From: a virus
Length of the DNA: 64,000 bases
Virus record (IMG/VR): IMGVR_UViG_3300040801_003693
Span: 1-64,000 of that record
Direction: 5' to 3' (one strand)
The notes under the pieces were generated by a model. It did no database searches. It was not told the origin of the DNA and worked only from the letters and a program-made list of their open reading frames with translations. This document shows, piece after piece, positions 51,226-61,200 of the stretch (position 1 is its first letter; every line of letters starts with the position of its first letter). Made by a program: the position numbers and the translations under genes.

Positions 51226-51873
51226 TTAATAATTGCATTCGCTAATATCTGGGGCTGTGCATGAATCCCAATAAACAGTATCTTCTACTGTAATATTGGG
51301 AGAAAAAGAACTAGTTTGAAGAAGGATCATAGCAACCAATCCAAAAAACCTAAACCGATTCAGATTAAATGGATATGCTCGAACAGAATTCCACGAAGTT
51401 ACCCTCGTGAAATTTGGTTGCTTGATTTGATAAACATTGTATCGACAATTAGGTTGCCTGTTACGTTGTTCTACCAAGCATTGCATTATCTGCAATACTA
51501 AATATGGATAGCTTTCTAAAGCTACAGCAGCATACTCTAATGCAGAGTATCTGTTGTCCCATATTTTCTTCAATTTTGAGATAGAAGGTTTTGCTATTCC
51601 CATTCTTTCGAGCAGGATATCAGCTTCTGCCACCGTCGCCAAACACCCGTATGCTTGAATCAAGTGAACACACTCATGCGTAAAAATCGTAATCCTTTCT
51701 TGAGGAGCGAGATTTTCGTAATCATAGATTACAATTTTTTTATAAAATGCATTATAAATTCCTGACGTTCCCTCACGCTTCCCTTCATATAGCAATTTAT
51801 GACCAAAATCATCCACGATAACTTTTGCAAAAGTTTCTTCTAATCTTTTTAATTCTTTAATTGATACGCTCAT
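51226..51873 (-). CDS. HExxH zincin-like protein, copy 3, extended
   Basis: A 215-residue protein. ITIFTHECVHLIQAYG gives HExxH, and YSALEYAAVALESYP is the downstream Glu region. A C-terminal hydrophobic stretch (FRFFGLVAMILLQTSSF) and a Cys/Asp-rich tail could be a membrane anchor, absent from copies 1 and 2. Leader with 12-bp arms at 51879-51912. Confidence 0.6.
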   Translation of the reverse strand: MSVSIKELKRLEETFAKVIVDDFGHKLLYEGKREGTSGIYNAFYKKIVIYDYENLAPQERITIFTHECVHLIQAYGCLATVAEADILLERMGIAKPSISKLKKIWDNRYSALEYAAVALESYPYLVLQIMQCLVEQRNRQPNCRYNVYQIKQPNFTRVTSWNSVRAYPFNLNRFRFFGLVAMILLQTSSFSPNITVEDTVYWDSCTAPDISECNY

Positions 51874-51943
51874 AGGATTTCTCCTTTGTTAATAAACAGC
51901 AACAAAGGAGAAAAAAAGGGCAGCATTACTGCCACCCTTAAAG

Positions 51944-52403
51944 TTATTCTCTTTCTAACTTAAACAAAAGCATTTGATATTCTACTCTAAACGAACTCTC
52001 CAAGTACTCTACCTGGCTAAGCTTATTTATCTTGGTTAGCCTATAGTTCATCATAGACATCAGTTGAGTCTTATCGTGAATAGATATCTCAGGACTGCTC
52101 ATGACACTATTAATGTCATAAATCTCAGCCCTCCAGGCTAATACTTGGTTCTCATTATTTGTTTTATCTGGATAGTTGAATCCTTGCGGATTCAAATTAT
52201 GCCGGAGAAAAGCAAACGAATGATGCCAAGCATTCTTAGCCTCTTCACTATTGTGTTCAACCTGGAAAACCAGGTTATCACCGGGAGCATTCATAGCTGA
52301 TGATATCGCTTGGTAGCGACATCTCTACTACTACTGGGTATCCCTCTACCATCACTGTGGTGGATAAGGACTTAGTGGGATTAATAAATACTAATGTAAA
52401 CAT
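51944..52403 (-). pseudogene. MFTLVF-family protein, copy 3, frameshifted
   Basis: Two frames together match copies 1 and 2. From ATG 52403, MFTLVFINPTKSLSTTVMVEG to SDIISYECSR ends in TGA at 52278-52280. The other frame, from ATG 52294, gives NAPGDNLVFQVEHNSEEAKN and the rest. The break lies in GCTCCCGGTGATAA, a fragment of the dispersed palindrome, so an element insertion probably caused it. Programmed frameshifting or restart at 52294 cannot be excluded. Confidence 0.6.
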
Positions 52404-52585
52404 GAGGTTTCCCTTGTTCTTAAGTGCAATAAAAAAGGGACACTCAAGTTCAATTTGTATAAGTTTCTGTGCAGAAATCACGTCTGGGTGGGGGGTACCC
52501 ACACACAAATAAATTAGTTAAAATATCCGCAGCAACTTTTTTAAAATAGAAAGCTCTTGATTAATTTAGTAAACTGTAGCTATAG

Positions 52586-52593
52586 TATAAATA
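52586..52593 (+). promoter_or_regulatory. TATAAATA late-promoter-like box
   Basis: TATAAATA, the T4 late-promoter consensus, lies 17 bases before the ATG of the plus-strand virion operon (52610). A single match in AT-rich DNA, so weak evidence. The gap 52404-52609 also contains a TGGGT/ACCCA stem near 52487-52502. Confidence 0.3.
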
Positions 52594-52609
52594 ATAAATA
52601 TTATCTAAT

Positions 52610-53011
52610 ATGCAAGACTTTATAACCTACTCAGTTAATATGATTATTAAAATTGCTGAATACAAAAATCTCAAGGCAATTGATTTAATGATAGCTACTT
52701 TAGTAGAGGTAGCAGAAGATGATCTAATCGAAACTATATTAGCAGAAACTGCACAGTATCTTGAGAAAACAAATCCCAAATTGTGCAAGTGGTTTAAGAC
52801 TGAGATAGAACAATTATTTTATGGAGAAGAAGTAACAACTCCTCAAACAATTGAAGATTTGAAACATATACTTATAGATAGTAATTTTAAAGAAGGAGAG
52901 GATTTTATTATTAAAGAAGGATTAATTACAATGAATGATGAAGCGTTAATTCTAATCAATTCCAATTATGGATTGGAAAGTATAGAAGAACTTCTCTCTC
53001 CTAACCCCTAA
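52610..53011 (+). CDS. hypothetical acidic protein, first of the virion operon
   Basis: A 133-residue acidic helical protein (IATLVEVAEDDLIETIL). The C-terminus LEELLSPNP is preceded by strands. It is first of seven plus-strand genes with short gaps or overlaps, and PAAR is third, so a tail-assembly or baseplate role is likely. Not recognised. Confidence 0.65.
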   Translation: MQDFITYSVNMIIKIAEYKNLKAIDLMIATLVEVAEDDLIETILAETAQYLEKTNPKLCKWFKTEIEQLFYGEEVTTPQTIEDLKHILIDSNFKEGEDFIIKEGLITMNDEALILINSNYGLESIEELLSPNP

Positions 53012-53025
53012 CCTCAAGCCTATAC

Positions 53026-53256
53026 ATGAAAAATATTGTTTACTTAATTCGTATTTTTATTTTAAAGCAGAATATAGATTGGGAAATAAATTTCAATCAG
53101 ATGTGTTTAAAGTTTACTAAAGAAGGAAGTTTAATAATTAAAGCCAAGAAAGTAATTATGGATTATGAAGAGGGATATTTTGGAATGTACCCTTTAGAAA
53201 AAAATATAGAATTAGAATTAAAAGAGGATAATAAATGCTTGGTTACGGAGCGGTGA
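53026..53256 (+). CDS. small hypothetical virion-operon protein
   Basis: A 76-residue protein (NIVYLIRIFILKQNIDWEIN), beta-rich. Its end overlaps the PAAR start by 22 bases, so translation is coupled. Unrecognised. Confidence 0.6.
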   Translation: MKNIVYLIRIFILKQNIDWEINFNQMCLKFTKEGSLIIKAKKVIMDYEEGYFGMYPLEKNIELELKEDNKCLVTER

Positions 53257-53495
53257 GATTAGGAGATAAAGTTTTATCTATTTGCCTCAAACCTAGTGGT
53301 CCTTTTATTAAAGGGTCTTCTAGAACTTTTATAGACGCTAGACCTGCAATTAGATTAGGAGACTTATCTATACCAGGCATAGCAATTACAGGATCTTCTA
53401 AAACTTTGATTGATGGAAGACCTGCGGTGCGACAAATAGATAGAGTTTTTTGTGGGGTAATAATATCAGCTTCGAGTAAAACTTATATAGGTTAA
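53235..53495 (+). CDS. PAAR-domain spike-tip protein
   Basis: An 86-residue protein with two PAAR-type repeats: AVRLGDKVLS, FIKGSSRTFIDARPAIRLGD, AITGSSKTLIDGRPAVRQ and ISASSKTYIG. PAAR proteins cap the spike of contractile tails and type VI secretion systems and bind metal to form a sharp tip. Its presence implies a contractile (myovirus-type) tail. It is small, without effector extensions. Confidence 0.85.
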   Translation: MLGYGAVRLGDKVLSICLKPSGPFIKGSSRTFIDARPAIRLGDLSIPGIAITGSSKTLIDGRPAVRQIDRVFCGVIISASSKTYIG

Positions 53496-53499
53496 AAAT

Positions 53500-54336
53500 A
53501 TGTTTGATAATTCAATAATGGATTACAGTGTTTCAGATGTTCCGGAATTAACTAGTGCTGTTCTTGAAACTTATTATGAAGAATTAGAACAATATTGGGA
53601 AACAGGAGAACAATTAGCAGATGTTAATGGTAATCCTTATAGCAGAACATATACTATTTTAGAATTTATTCCGGATGAAGAAGTAGAGGTAATTAAAATA
53701 TTACTTCCTCAAAAGCGGGAAGAATATGATGATTTTGATTTTTATTATATTGTAAAGACTCATACTTATGAAACTATATACAGTTCTTCAATAGGTAACG
53801 TCTCTCCGGGGGAAGAGTTTCTTAGATGGAATAAAACTAAAAGTAAGTTAAGGAATGAATCTATTTGGACTCATAAGAAAGCTAAAACTTTAACTTATAG
53901 TAAACCTGGAGGTTTTTATTATCAAGGTCAAAGATTATTAGTTAATACCGGAAAATATATTGCTGCTTCTATAAAATCAACAATTGGAATAGAAGTTAAT
54001 TTTTTTAATCAGGATGAAGAAACAAGAATTCCGATTAAAAACTTAACGGACTTTTTTTTAAGTGGTAATTTAATTGAGATAGTTGTAGCGAGTAGTAATT
54101 CTATTACGCCCTTTAATTTAGAAATAACATTTTATGGGAAGAGGAAATGGTCTGCTTTATTACCAGGAGAACAAATATCTGAAGACATATTAATTCATCC
54201 AAATAATTTAGCTATTAAGGATAGATTGAAACCACCGGGGATGTCTTCTTTACCAGATAATTTTTGGAATAGTAAAGAATATCCGTTAAAATTTAAAAGA
54301 GATTTAACTTCAGGTAACGAAGCTAAATGGGTTTAG
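53500..54336 (+). CDS. hypothetical virion protein
   Basis: A 278-residue beta-rich protein (KWSALLPGEQISEDILIHP). SPGEEFL is encoded over a dispersed palindrome (53806), and LKPPGM also (54234). It lies four bases after PAAR, so a baseplate or spike component is likely. No family recognised. Confidence 0.65.
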   Translation: MFDNSIMDYSVSDVPELTSAVLETYYEELEQYWETGEQLADVNGNPYSRTYTILEFIPDEEVEVIKILLPQKREEYDDFDFYYIVKTHTYETIYSSSIGNVSPGEEFLRWNKTKSKLRNESIWTHKKAKTLTYSKPGGFYYQGQRLLVNTGKYIAASIKSTIGIEVNFFNQDEETRIPIKNLTDFFLSGNLIEIVVASSNSITPFNLEITFYGKRKWSALLPGEQISEDILIHPNNLAIKDRLKPPGMSSLPDNFWNSKEYPLKFKRDLTSGNEAKWV

Positions 54337-54653
54337 AGATTAAGGAGTATTTGAATTTAGATTTAGACGAGAACACTTTTATTCTACCTAAGAATAAAAA
54401 CTTAAAAATAAGTATTAGTTACAATTATTATTTAGAGTATGTAAGACTTCAGAAGGAATTAAAATTAACATCCCCCGCTTTAATGGTGGAGTTAATAGAA
54501 AATTACAAAGTAAATCATCCTCATCATTTAAAAAACATGAGAAGAGGAATACTAGCTAGAATTAATAGAGGAGTAGGATATGAATATATTCTACAGTTAA
54601 AGTTATTATATTATGCCCTTGGACATTTTTTAAAAAGGATAAGAGTTATATAA
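54327..54653 (+). CDS. hypothetical virion-operon protein
   Basis: A 108-residue protein, helical and basic at the C-terminus (YALGHFLKRIRVI). It overlaps the upstream gene by 10 bases and abuts the next ATG exactly. Structural role by context. Confidence 0.65.
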   Translation: MGLEIKEYLNLDLDENTFILPKNKNLKISISYNYYLEYVRLQKELKLTSPALMVELIENYKVNHPHHLKNMRRGILARINRGVGYEYILQLKLLYYALGHFLKRIRVI

Positions 54654-54926
54654 ATGATATATTTATCGATTATTGATAATTTAAATTGTGAGGTATTGTC
54701 TACTGTAAATCCAATATTAGAGGAGTTGGATAATAGTAATATACAGTCAATAGAATTAGAAGAGTGGAAAGTGATATTAAAATTATTAGAAGAGGATGAA
54801 GAAACGAATAGAGAAACAGCAGCGGCGATTGTTTCTGATTTAATTAGAAACCAATTGGATAGATTTACCTGTGTAATTAATAATAGTGTTCCTTCAGATT
54901 TACCGGATGCATTCAATGAATATTAA
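54654..54926 (+). CDS. hypothetical virion-operon protein
   Basis: A 90-residue acidic protein (IQSIELEEWKVILKLLEED). It starts right after the previous stop. Its end overlaps the next gene. Unrecognised. Confidence 0.65.
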   Translation: MIYLSIIDNLNCEVLSTVNPILEELDNSNIQSIELEEWKVILKLLEEDEETNRETAAAIVSDLIRNQLDRFTCVINNSVPSDLPDAFNEY

Positions 54927-55284
54927 TTTAGAGGATTATAAAATATCCTATGAGGTGACAGTATTGCCCAACGTATTATATGCAGAATTAGTAAATGCAA
55001 AAACTCCTTTAGTGTTTGATAGTTTTTATATTCCAGAAGAGTTAAAAAATTTTGCGCTTGAATGTAGATTTATTCTTTACGACAAAGATGGAGGATGTGT
55101 AGAGTTTTCTAACAACATTACTTTGGAACAGCAAATAGTTTACACGTTAAATTTAGTTCCATTAAAGATGATACATAAATTATGTTCTTCAGTTAAAAAT
55201 CAATATTCAAAAGAATATCCTGTAATTGCGGGGTCTGATTCAATAGCAGATTCTTCTACGCTATCTTCTAATGATTCAACATAA
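54916..55284 (+). CDS. hypothetical protein overlapping the giant gene antisense
   Basis: A 122-residue protein from ATG 54916 (MNINLEDYK); ATG 54907 is an alternative and the further GTG 54886 is unlikely. The body is beta-rich (FILYDKDGGCVEFSN). The last 28 residues (SKEYPVIAGSDSIADSS) are Ser-rich and lie over the minus-strand giant gene: the two stops overlap tail to tail by 85 bases. Confidence 0.6.
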   Translation: MNINLEDYKISYEVTVLPNVLYAELVNAKTPLVFDSFYIPEELKNFALECRFILYDKDGGCVEFSNNITLEQQIVYTLNLVPLKMIHKLCSSVKNQYSKEYPVIAGSDSIADSSTLSSNDST

Positions 55285-58200
55285 AGTGCTTGTTGAGTAG
55301 CACTACTGATTTCTTCATCTCCGGAGAAAGTAGAATAAGTAATATACTGAGTCATTCCATCTTCAGCGTACACTGCAACATCATCAACTGTATTCTGTTC
55401 ATCTGTTTGTCTTACTTCTCTAATATAATTTTCAGCGTGTTGTAAAGTAGTTTCTAATATAGAAGGTTGAGGGGAATCAACTATAAAGTTTTGTATTTGT
55501 TGACCAACCATCATTCCTAATATAGTAGATGCAATTGCACCAACTCCAGTGCTAATTATTCCTCTCATATTATTATATTTATCCATATCCAAAGACATCT
55601 TTGCCTGACCGAAAGGTGTCATTTTATTCATGAGTACATTACTAAAATATTCAGTACCGAACATACCGATAGCACTCATAGTCATTTCTCGTGCAGCTAA
55701 ACCTGCAATTGCCTTACCCGTATCACCATCACTATTAGCGATCGCCATTCTTGCTTTAAAAGCAGTACCGGATGCAACTTGAGCTACACCCCCAGCACCT
55801 TTGCTCATACCTTTGGTACCTAGCATATAAGATTTAACGTGCATAGCAGAACTAATAGAGTTACCCATTACCTGTTGGAATGCCTCTGGGTTAACTTCAC
55901 CAGAAGCCAGAGCCTGACCTGCCATAATAAGTGCGGGTAAGAAAACTAATTCAGCAGCGAGATCGGCGTTTCTTGTTCCGGCTAATTTACCAAAAGCAGA
56001 TTTAGAAGCTTTAGTATTTAGTCGAGGATTATGTCTTGTCGAATATCCTTGTTGAGATTCTTGAATAATTTGACGAGTTACTTCTTCCATTACATCTATA
56101 TCGGGGTCTGCAACACCTGCTGCTACTTTAGTTTGAATTTGTCTCTGAACTACATTTTTAGCTTCTTCTTGAGATAGTCCCATTGCAGTTAAATTCTTTA
56201 CCATACCTTCGGCAGTATAGGTTTTAGAAGGATTAAGATTATTAGTACCTTCATAGATTTTCATTACAGAGTTTGCCATTGCTCCAAACTGAGTAGAGTT
56301 TAATCTACTCATAATTAGTTCGCTTGAGCCTTCAGCAGATTGAATAAGCTGTTTGTAAAATTCCATTAGCTGCATTTTATCAGGGGCATTACTTAATCCT
56401 CCTTGCTCCATTAATTTTAAAAGTAATTCATCCGGTTGTAACTGATGGTTATTATCTTTACTTTTAAAAGTGGCTAACATAGAATTCATAAAATATGCCA
56501 TTGACTGAGGGGAAATCTTTCCTGCTGTTGCAAGCTGTACGTAAGCAGCACTTGTAGGGTCTTGAGAAATATCCATTGTAGAACTTTCCCCTTTAGAACC
56601 AGAACTCAGTTTACTTCTTACTTGATTGTAATTAGCAAACTCTACTAATTTCTCTCCTTTCTCCCCGGCAAAAGTTTCAATTGATTGCTTCATCTGAACG
56701 TACTGATGAGCGTGAAGCAATTTATCTTCTGTTGATATTTTACTGTAATGTTCTATTACATCTTTTCCTACTAAGCTTTTAAAACTTTCATAATATTCTT
56801 GCTGCTCGATGCTTAAGGTATCAAAGTAGTTTTTATCTCTAACAACTTCTTCCATACCTTGAACTAAATAATCTAATTTAGATTTTTCCTGTACCAATTC
56901 TGGACTATTTAAGTTCTTCATCAACATACTTTGCAAAGTTCTGCCTGTTGATTCTGCACTGTTCCAAGCTTTATTTTCTGCATCATAAGAAAGTTCTTGA
57001 CCTCTAGCTTTCTCAAATGCAAATGCTGTAGCTAAATTTAATAAATCTTGTTTAGTTTTATAAGATGCAACCAATGCCATTTTATTTACGTTCATTTCAT
57101 TGATTGGTTTATAATCAGAAGATACTGCGGTTTTAATACTAGTTGCAATTTCTCCTTGTTCATCTACAAATCCCAATCTTTTCATATAGTGTTTTTCTAC
57201 ATTGGAATCAGATATATTAATTTCAAATCTTCCCAAAACTTCTGCTTGAGCATTCTTATTCTTTTCATCTGTATATTCTGTCTTTAAAGTTTGTACTGTA
57301 TTAACTAATTTATCTAACTGCACTAAAGATTTTAATCCTGTACCAGGACCAAACTTACCTACAATTAAATCGATTATTCTTTCTCTATCTTCATCACTAT
57401 CTGCATTACGATAAGATTCAATGTCTTTATTAATTTCATTTAAAAATTCAACAGAATCTTTTGGCTTAATCGAATCTCGCATTAACTGATTTATAATTTG
57501 TAAGAATCCACCCATTTGCATAGAACGGGCACGTCCGGATTCAGCAGACTTCATCATATCAGTATAAGCATCCTCTCCCATATTTGCTTTTACCATATCT
57601 CCAATCTTCCCATCTGTATCGTTTTCCAATAAAAATGACAATGCTAAAAAAGGAGATTCAGTATATAACAAAGAAGCCATACTATTATACGTCTTGCCTA
57701 AAATCACAGAACCAGCTTGACCTAAAGTCTTGAGCATCATCTCCCACTGATCTGTATTTACTGCCGTACCCGCAGTACCTCTAGATTGATATTTAGATAA
57801 CTGTTCCCCAGCAGAAGTTGTAGAAAATATTCTTGTAACGTAGTCAGTAATACCTTCCTCTCCGGAGGAGACAGCCTGTTGTAAATCGGTTCTAATTTGC
57901 TCTCTATATTCAGGAGTAGATTCTAATAGTGATTTAGCAAAAGTGTTTTGTGGATCTTGTCCAATCAGCATTGTTTTAAATGCTTCATCATTCATTAAGG
58001 CTTCTTTATCTTGAGCAATACTAGTTACTGCTTGATGTAAAGGACGAATGTTATTAATAACATCTTCCATCCCTCCAAATAATCCTCTACCTTGCTCAAT
58101 TAAAGTAAACAGTGTTCCAGTATCCATACCTCCTAAAATCTTCTCATCTACTTTAAGATAATTGGAAACGTACTTGACGCTAGCCTTTCTCATCTCTTGC

Positions 58201-61200
58201 ATTGATGTAGATTTATTAGCTAGCTCTACTGAATGCTTTAAGTCATCTCTTTGCTGTACTAATCTAGAAATTTTAGTATCGGTCTTTTCTAATTCAGCTT
58301 GCATTATAGCTAGCTTTTCTGGATCTGTAGTTTGGGGTAGTCTCTGTTCTATTTTAGATTTACTTATTTCGTAGCGAGCAATTAATTGATTTGTTTGCTC
58401 TACTCTCAACTCAGTAGTTTTCATGTTACTAATAATTGCAGATACCGAGTCCCCATCAAAGTCTCCTCCTTGAGATTGATAAGGTCCTATTGGATTAATC
58501 ATTCCTAATGTCTGGTTTCTTTTACCAGAGAATCTAATTGATACCCCCATCTCTTCTAAAGAATTATCTAAATCTTCTAAATTAAAAACATTGTATTGAG
58601 TAAGTTTATTAATCTCAAAGTTTCCTAAAGGAGGAGATCTCCACATTTGAGTCTGTGATAAGTTTAAATTAGTAAAAGTATGAGTAATTAATGATTCTAA
58701 TCTTTGATTAATAGTTTTTAAATCTATCGGAGTAGCACTAGGGTTTAAATCTGTTTCTAACTGTGATACTCTACTATTAAACTTTTCAATATGAGAATTC
58801 ATTTGACTCTTCTTAAAAAAGTCTCCGTAATCTGCTTCTAATCTTTCTACATAATCTGATACTATCTTCTTAGTACTAGCAATTTTTGATTGAATAGTAT
58901 TCGCATCAATGTTAACTCTGTCTTGATGCATTTGATTTAAAAGCTTTGTAGTACCTTTTCTTAACTCCCCTTCTAGAGAACTAACTCTAAGTTTGGGAAC
59001 AAATGTATTACTACTTCCTAATTGCAATCCTTCTATTACAGTAGGAGTTTGTCTAAAATATCTTTCTTGAGAAGTAATATTTTTTAAAGTCTTTTTACTT
59101 AATACTTCATCTTTATTATTTCTAAATATAAACTCCTTCCCTGGAGAATTCATACTATTAACAGCCATGCTTTGCAACAAATGCATTTCGGATACTGCTG
59201 TTAGTCTTACATAGTAATCACCCTCTGCACTGTTAGCATTCCTTTTTAAACCTTGATAGTATTCAATTCTTTGTTCAATATCAGAAGCAATTTTCATTAA
59301 ATCAGAATCGTTTTCCGCACTTTGTATTCTAGATACTAAATGTTTTGATTCACTGACTAAAGTATTTAAATCGTAAGTACCTACTGGAGAAATACCTTGG
59401 TGTAACATTTTATATTGAGATTCAATCAACTTTCTTTCTGTTGAAATCCTACCTTTACGTCTTATTAAATTCTTACGTTGAGCTTCCAACTCTGGACTAA
59501 TTGAATTACCTCTAGCTAATCTTTCAACAGTTGATTCAGGAGTTTCTCCCACTGTTTTATTTGGACTTATATCTTCTAATTGTTTTGCAATGTTGTTTAG
59601 ATTCTTATCTACTTTTTTAATTCTTTTATCTAGTACTGCGATCGCCTTTAATCTATCTTCCGCTGCGGCTCCTCCAAACTTATTGAACAAAGCTTCGGGA
59701 CCAATTAGTGCTTTTTCTGGAACAAACAAAGAGGCAGCGGCTGTAAAAGTACTACCATCTAATCCTACTCTGGCACCAAATTGAGTTTGGAATCTAGAAT
59801 TAATTAATTCTGATTGAACTTCAATTGGAAAGTTAAGTGCTGTTTCTTGAAATGTTTCAATCTTCTTAGCCATATCTGAAGCAATCTCAAACTCTCCCGT
59901 TTCACTATCACTTAAATAAATTTTGTCTAATACTTGGTCTACATCACTACGAGCAGCTAATCCTTCCCACAATACTAATTGAGACTTAACTGTTTCTGCT
60001 ACAAATTCTCCATATTGATCCCCTAACACTTTAAGGTCATCAGGAGCTAGCGTAAAACTAGTAATAGTTCTCTTCTTATCAAACTTTACTTTATTACCTT
60101 CTACTACTAAATGCGGAAAAGAAAACGCCATGCGACTAGCACCAGTTACCTGCATTCCTTTAATTACCGCCTGGGAGTGAGATATATCTCCTAACTTGTT
60201 TTCTAACAATTTATACTGGGTAGAAATGTCTTCTAATTCACCCATTGTAGTTGAGAGTCCGATACTAACTGTAGCTTGTATTTGTCCTAACGTTGCTCCA
60301 CTTTTAATCTGAGTTATTAAAGACTTTGCATATTCACTATCTCTTGCAGCTATTAAAGATTTGTTTTTAGTATCTCCTTCTAATATTGTCAGCAGCATTT
60401 CTTTTTCTGAAGAGGAATATCTAAACCCAGCAGCAGAAGTAATCTCTTTTAATGTAGAGAATAAAGAGTACTTTCCTTTATATACTTTAAAATCTTGAGC
60501 AGTAATTACACCACTATCATAAAATCCGATAAACTGACTTTTAAAATAAGAACTTCTAGCAGTACTGCTAATTAAATCTACTGCTTCTAAATTATTAGTT
60601 GCAGCAATAAATTGAGTTTGAGAACCACCATATATAGAGCCAAGTACACTAGACAATACATTTCTTAATGCAGGTACGTTTCCTTTACTTAATGCTCCCG
60701 CTTGCGTACTGTATTCCTCTCCTACTAAATGTTGTGCTTCTAAATAAGCTTTGTTTCTAGAAGACATTGATACTTTAGATTGAGAACCAGCAGTAGAAGA
60801 AAACATACCTACTACTCTAGAATAATTAGCAATTCTATTTAAAATAGAACGAGCTTCTTTTCTCTTCTCTTCATTATCTAAATTATTTATATCTTCCCCG
60901 GCGATAAAAGCTAATTTGTTTAAAGTTACATCATCATCTAAGTTAGCTGCTTCAACTGCAATCTGGTCGGCTCCCATTAACTGTAAGGTTAAATCTATTC
61001 CTCCAGCAAGCATTCCTAATTCTCTACCACGACCAGAACTATCTAAATTTAAATAGCCATTTTTGATTATGTCTCCAGTAGGGTCACTGAGTAAATTACT
61101 GACTTTAGATTTTAATCTAACATCTGCTCCTCTTACTCCCGCTAAAGTATCGGCAATATCCTGCATTGATATGTAACCTAAAGTGCGAATGTTAATGTCA

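Larger units (their letters stand above)
42923..52440 (-). repeat. recurring terminator-plus-hairpin spacers
   Basis: Almost every minus-strand gene here is preceded on its coding strand by a GC stem and T run, then a second hairpin ending 5-15 bases before the ATG. Second hairpins are of type TTCTTGA-loop-TCAAGAA (46943, 48357, 48840, 49448, 50250, 51164, with a variant at 49871), CTTTGTA-loop-TACAAAG (42923, 43473, 44405, 45559), TTCTTCTTTGTT or TTCTCCTTTGTT arms of 12 bp (50680, 51879), or variants (44836, 46377, 46844, 47876). Nine loops contain TAAACA on the plus strand. Confidence 0.75.
12964..59645. repeat. HIP1 octamers GCGATCGC
   Basis: Eight exact copies: 12964, 15420, 28754, 36350, 42045, 44765, 55738 and 59638 (start positions). 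HIP1 is a hallmark of many cyanobacterial genomes, where it is strongly over-represented. At this low GC content fewer than one copy is expected, so the window shares the host's HIP1 pressure. Confidence 0.8.

Noticed and set aside
57048-59784. Plus-strand frames inside the giant polymerase gene
   Set aside because: Antisense shadows, with no ribosome sites or recognisable protein features.
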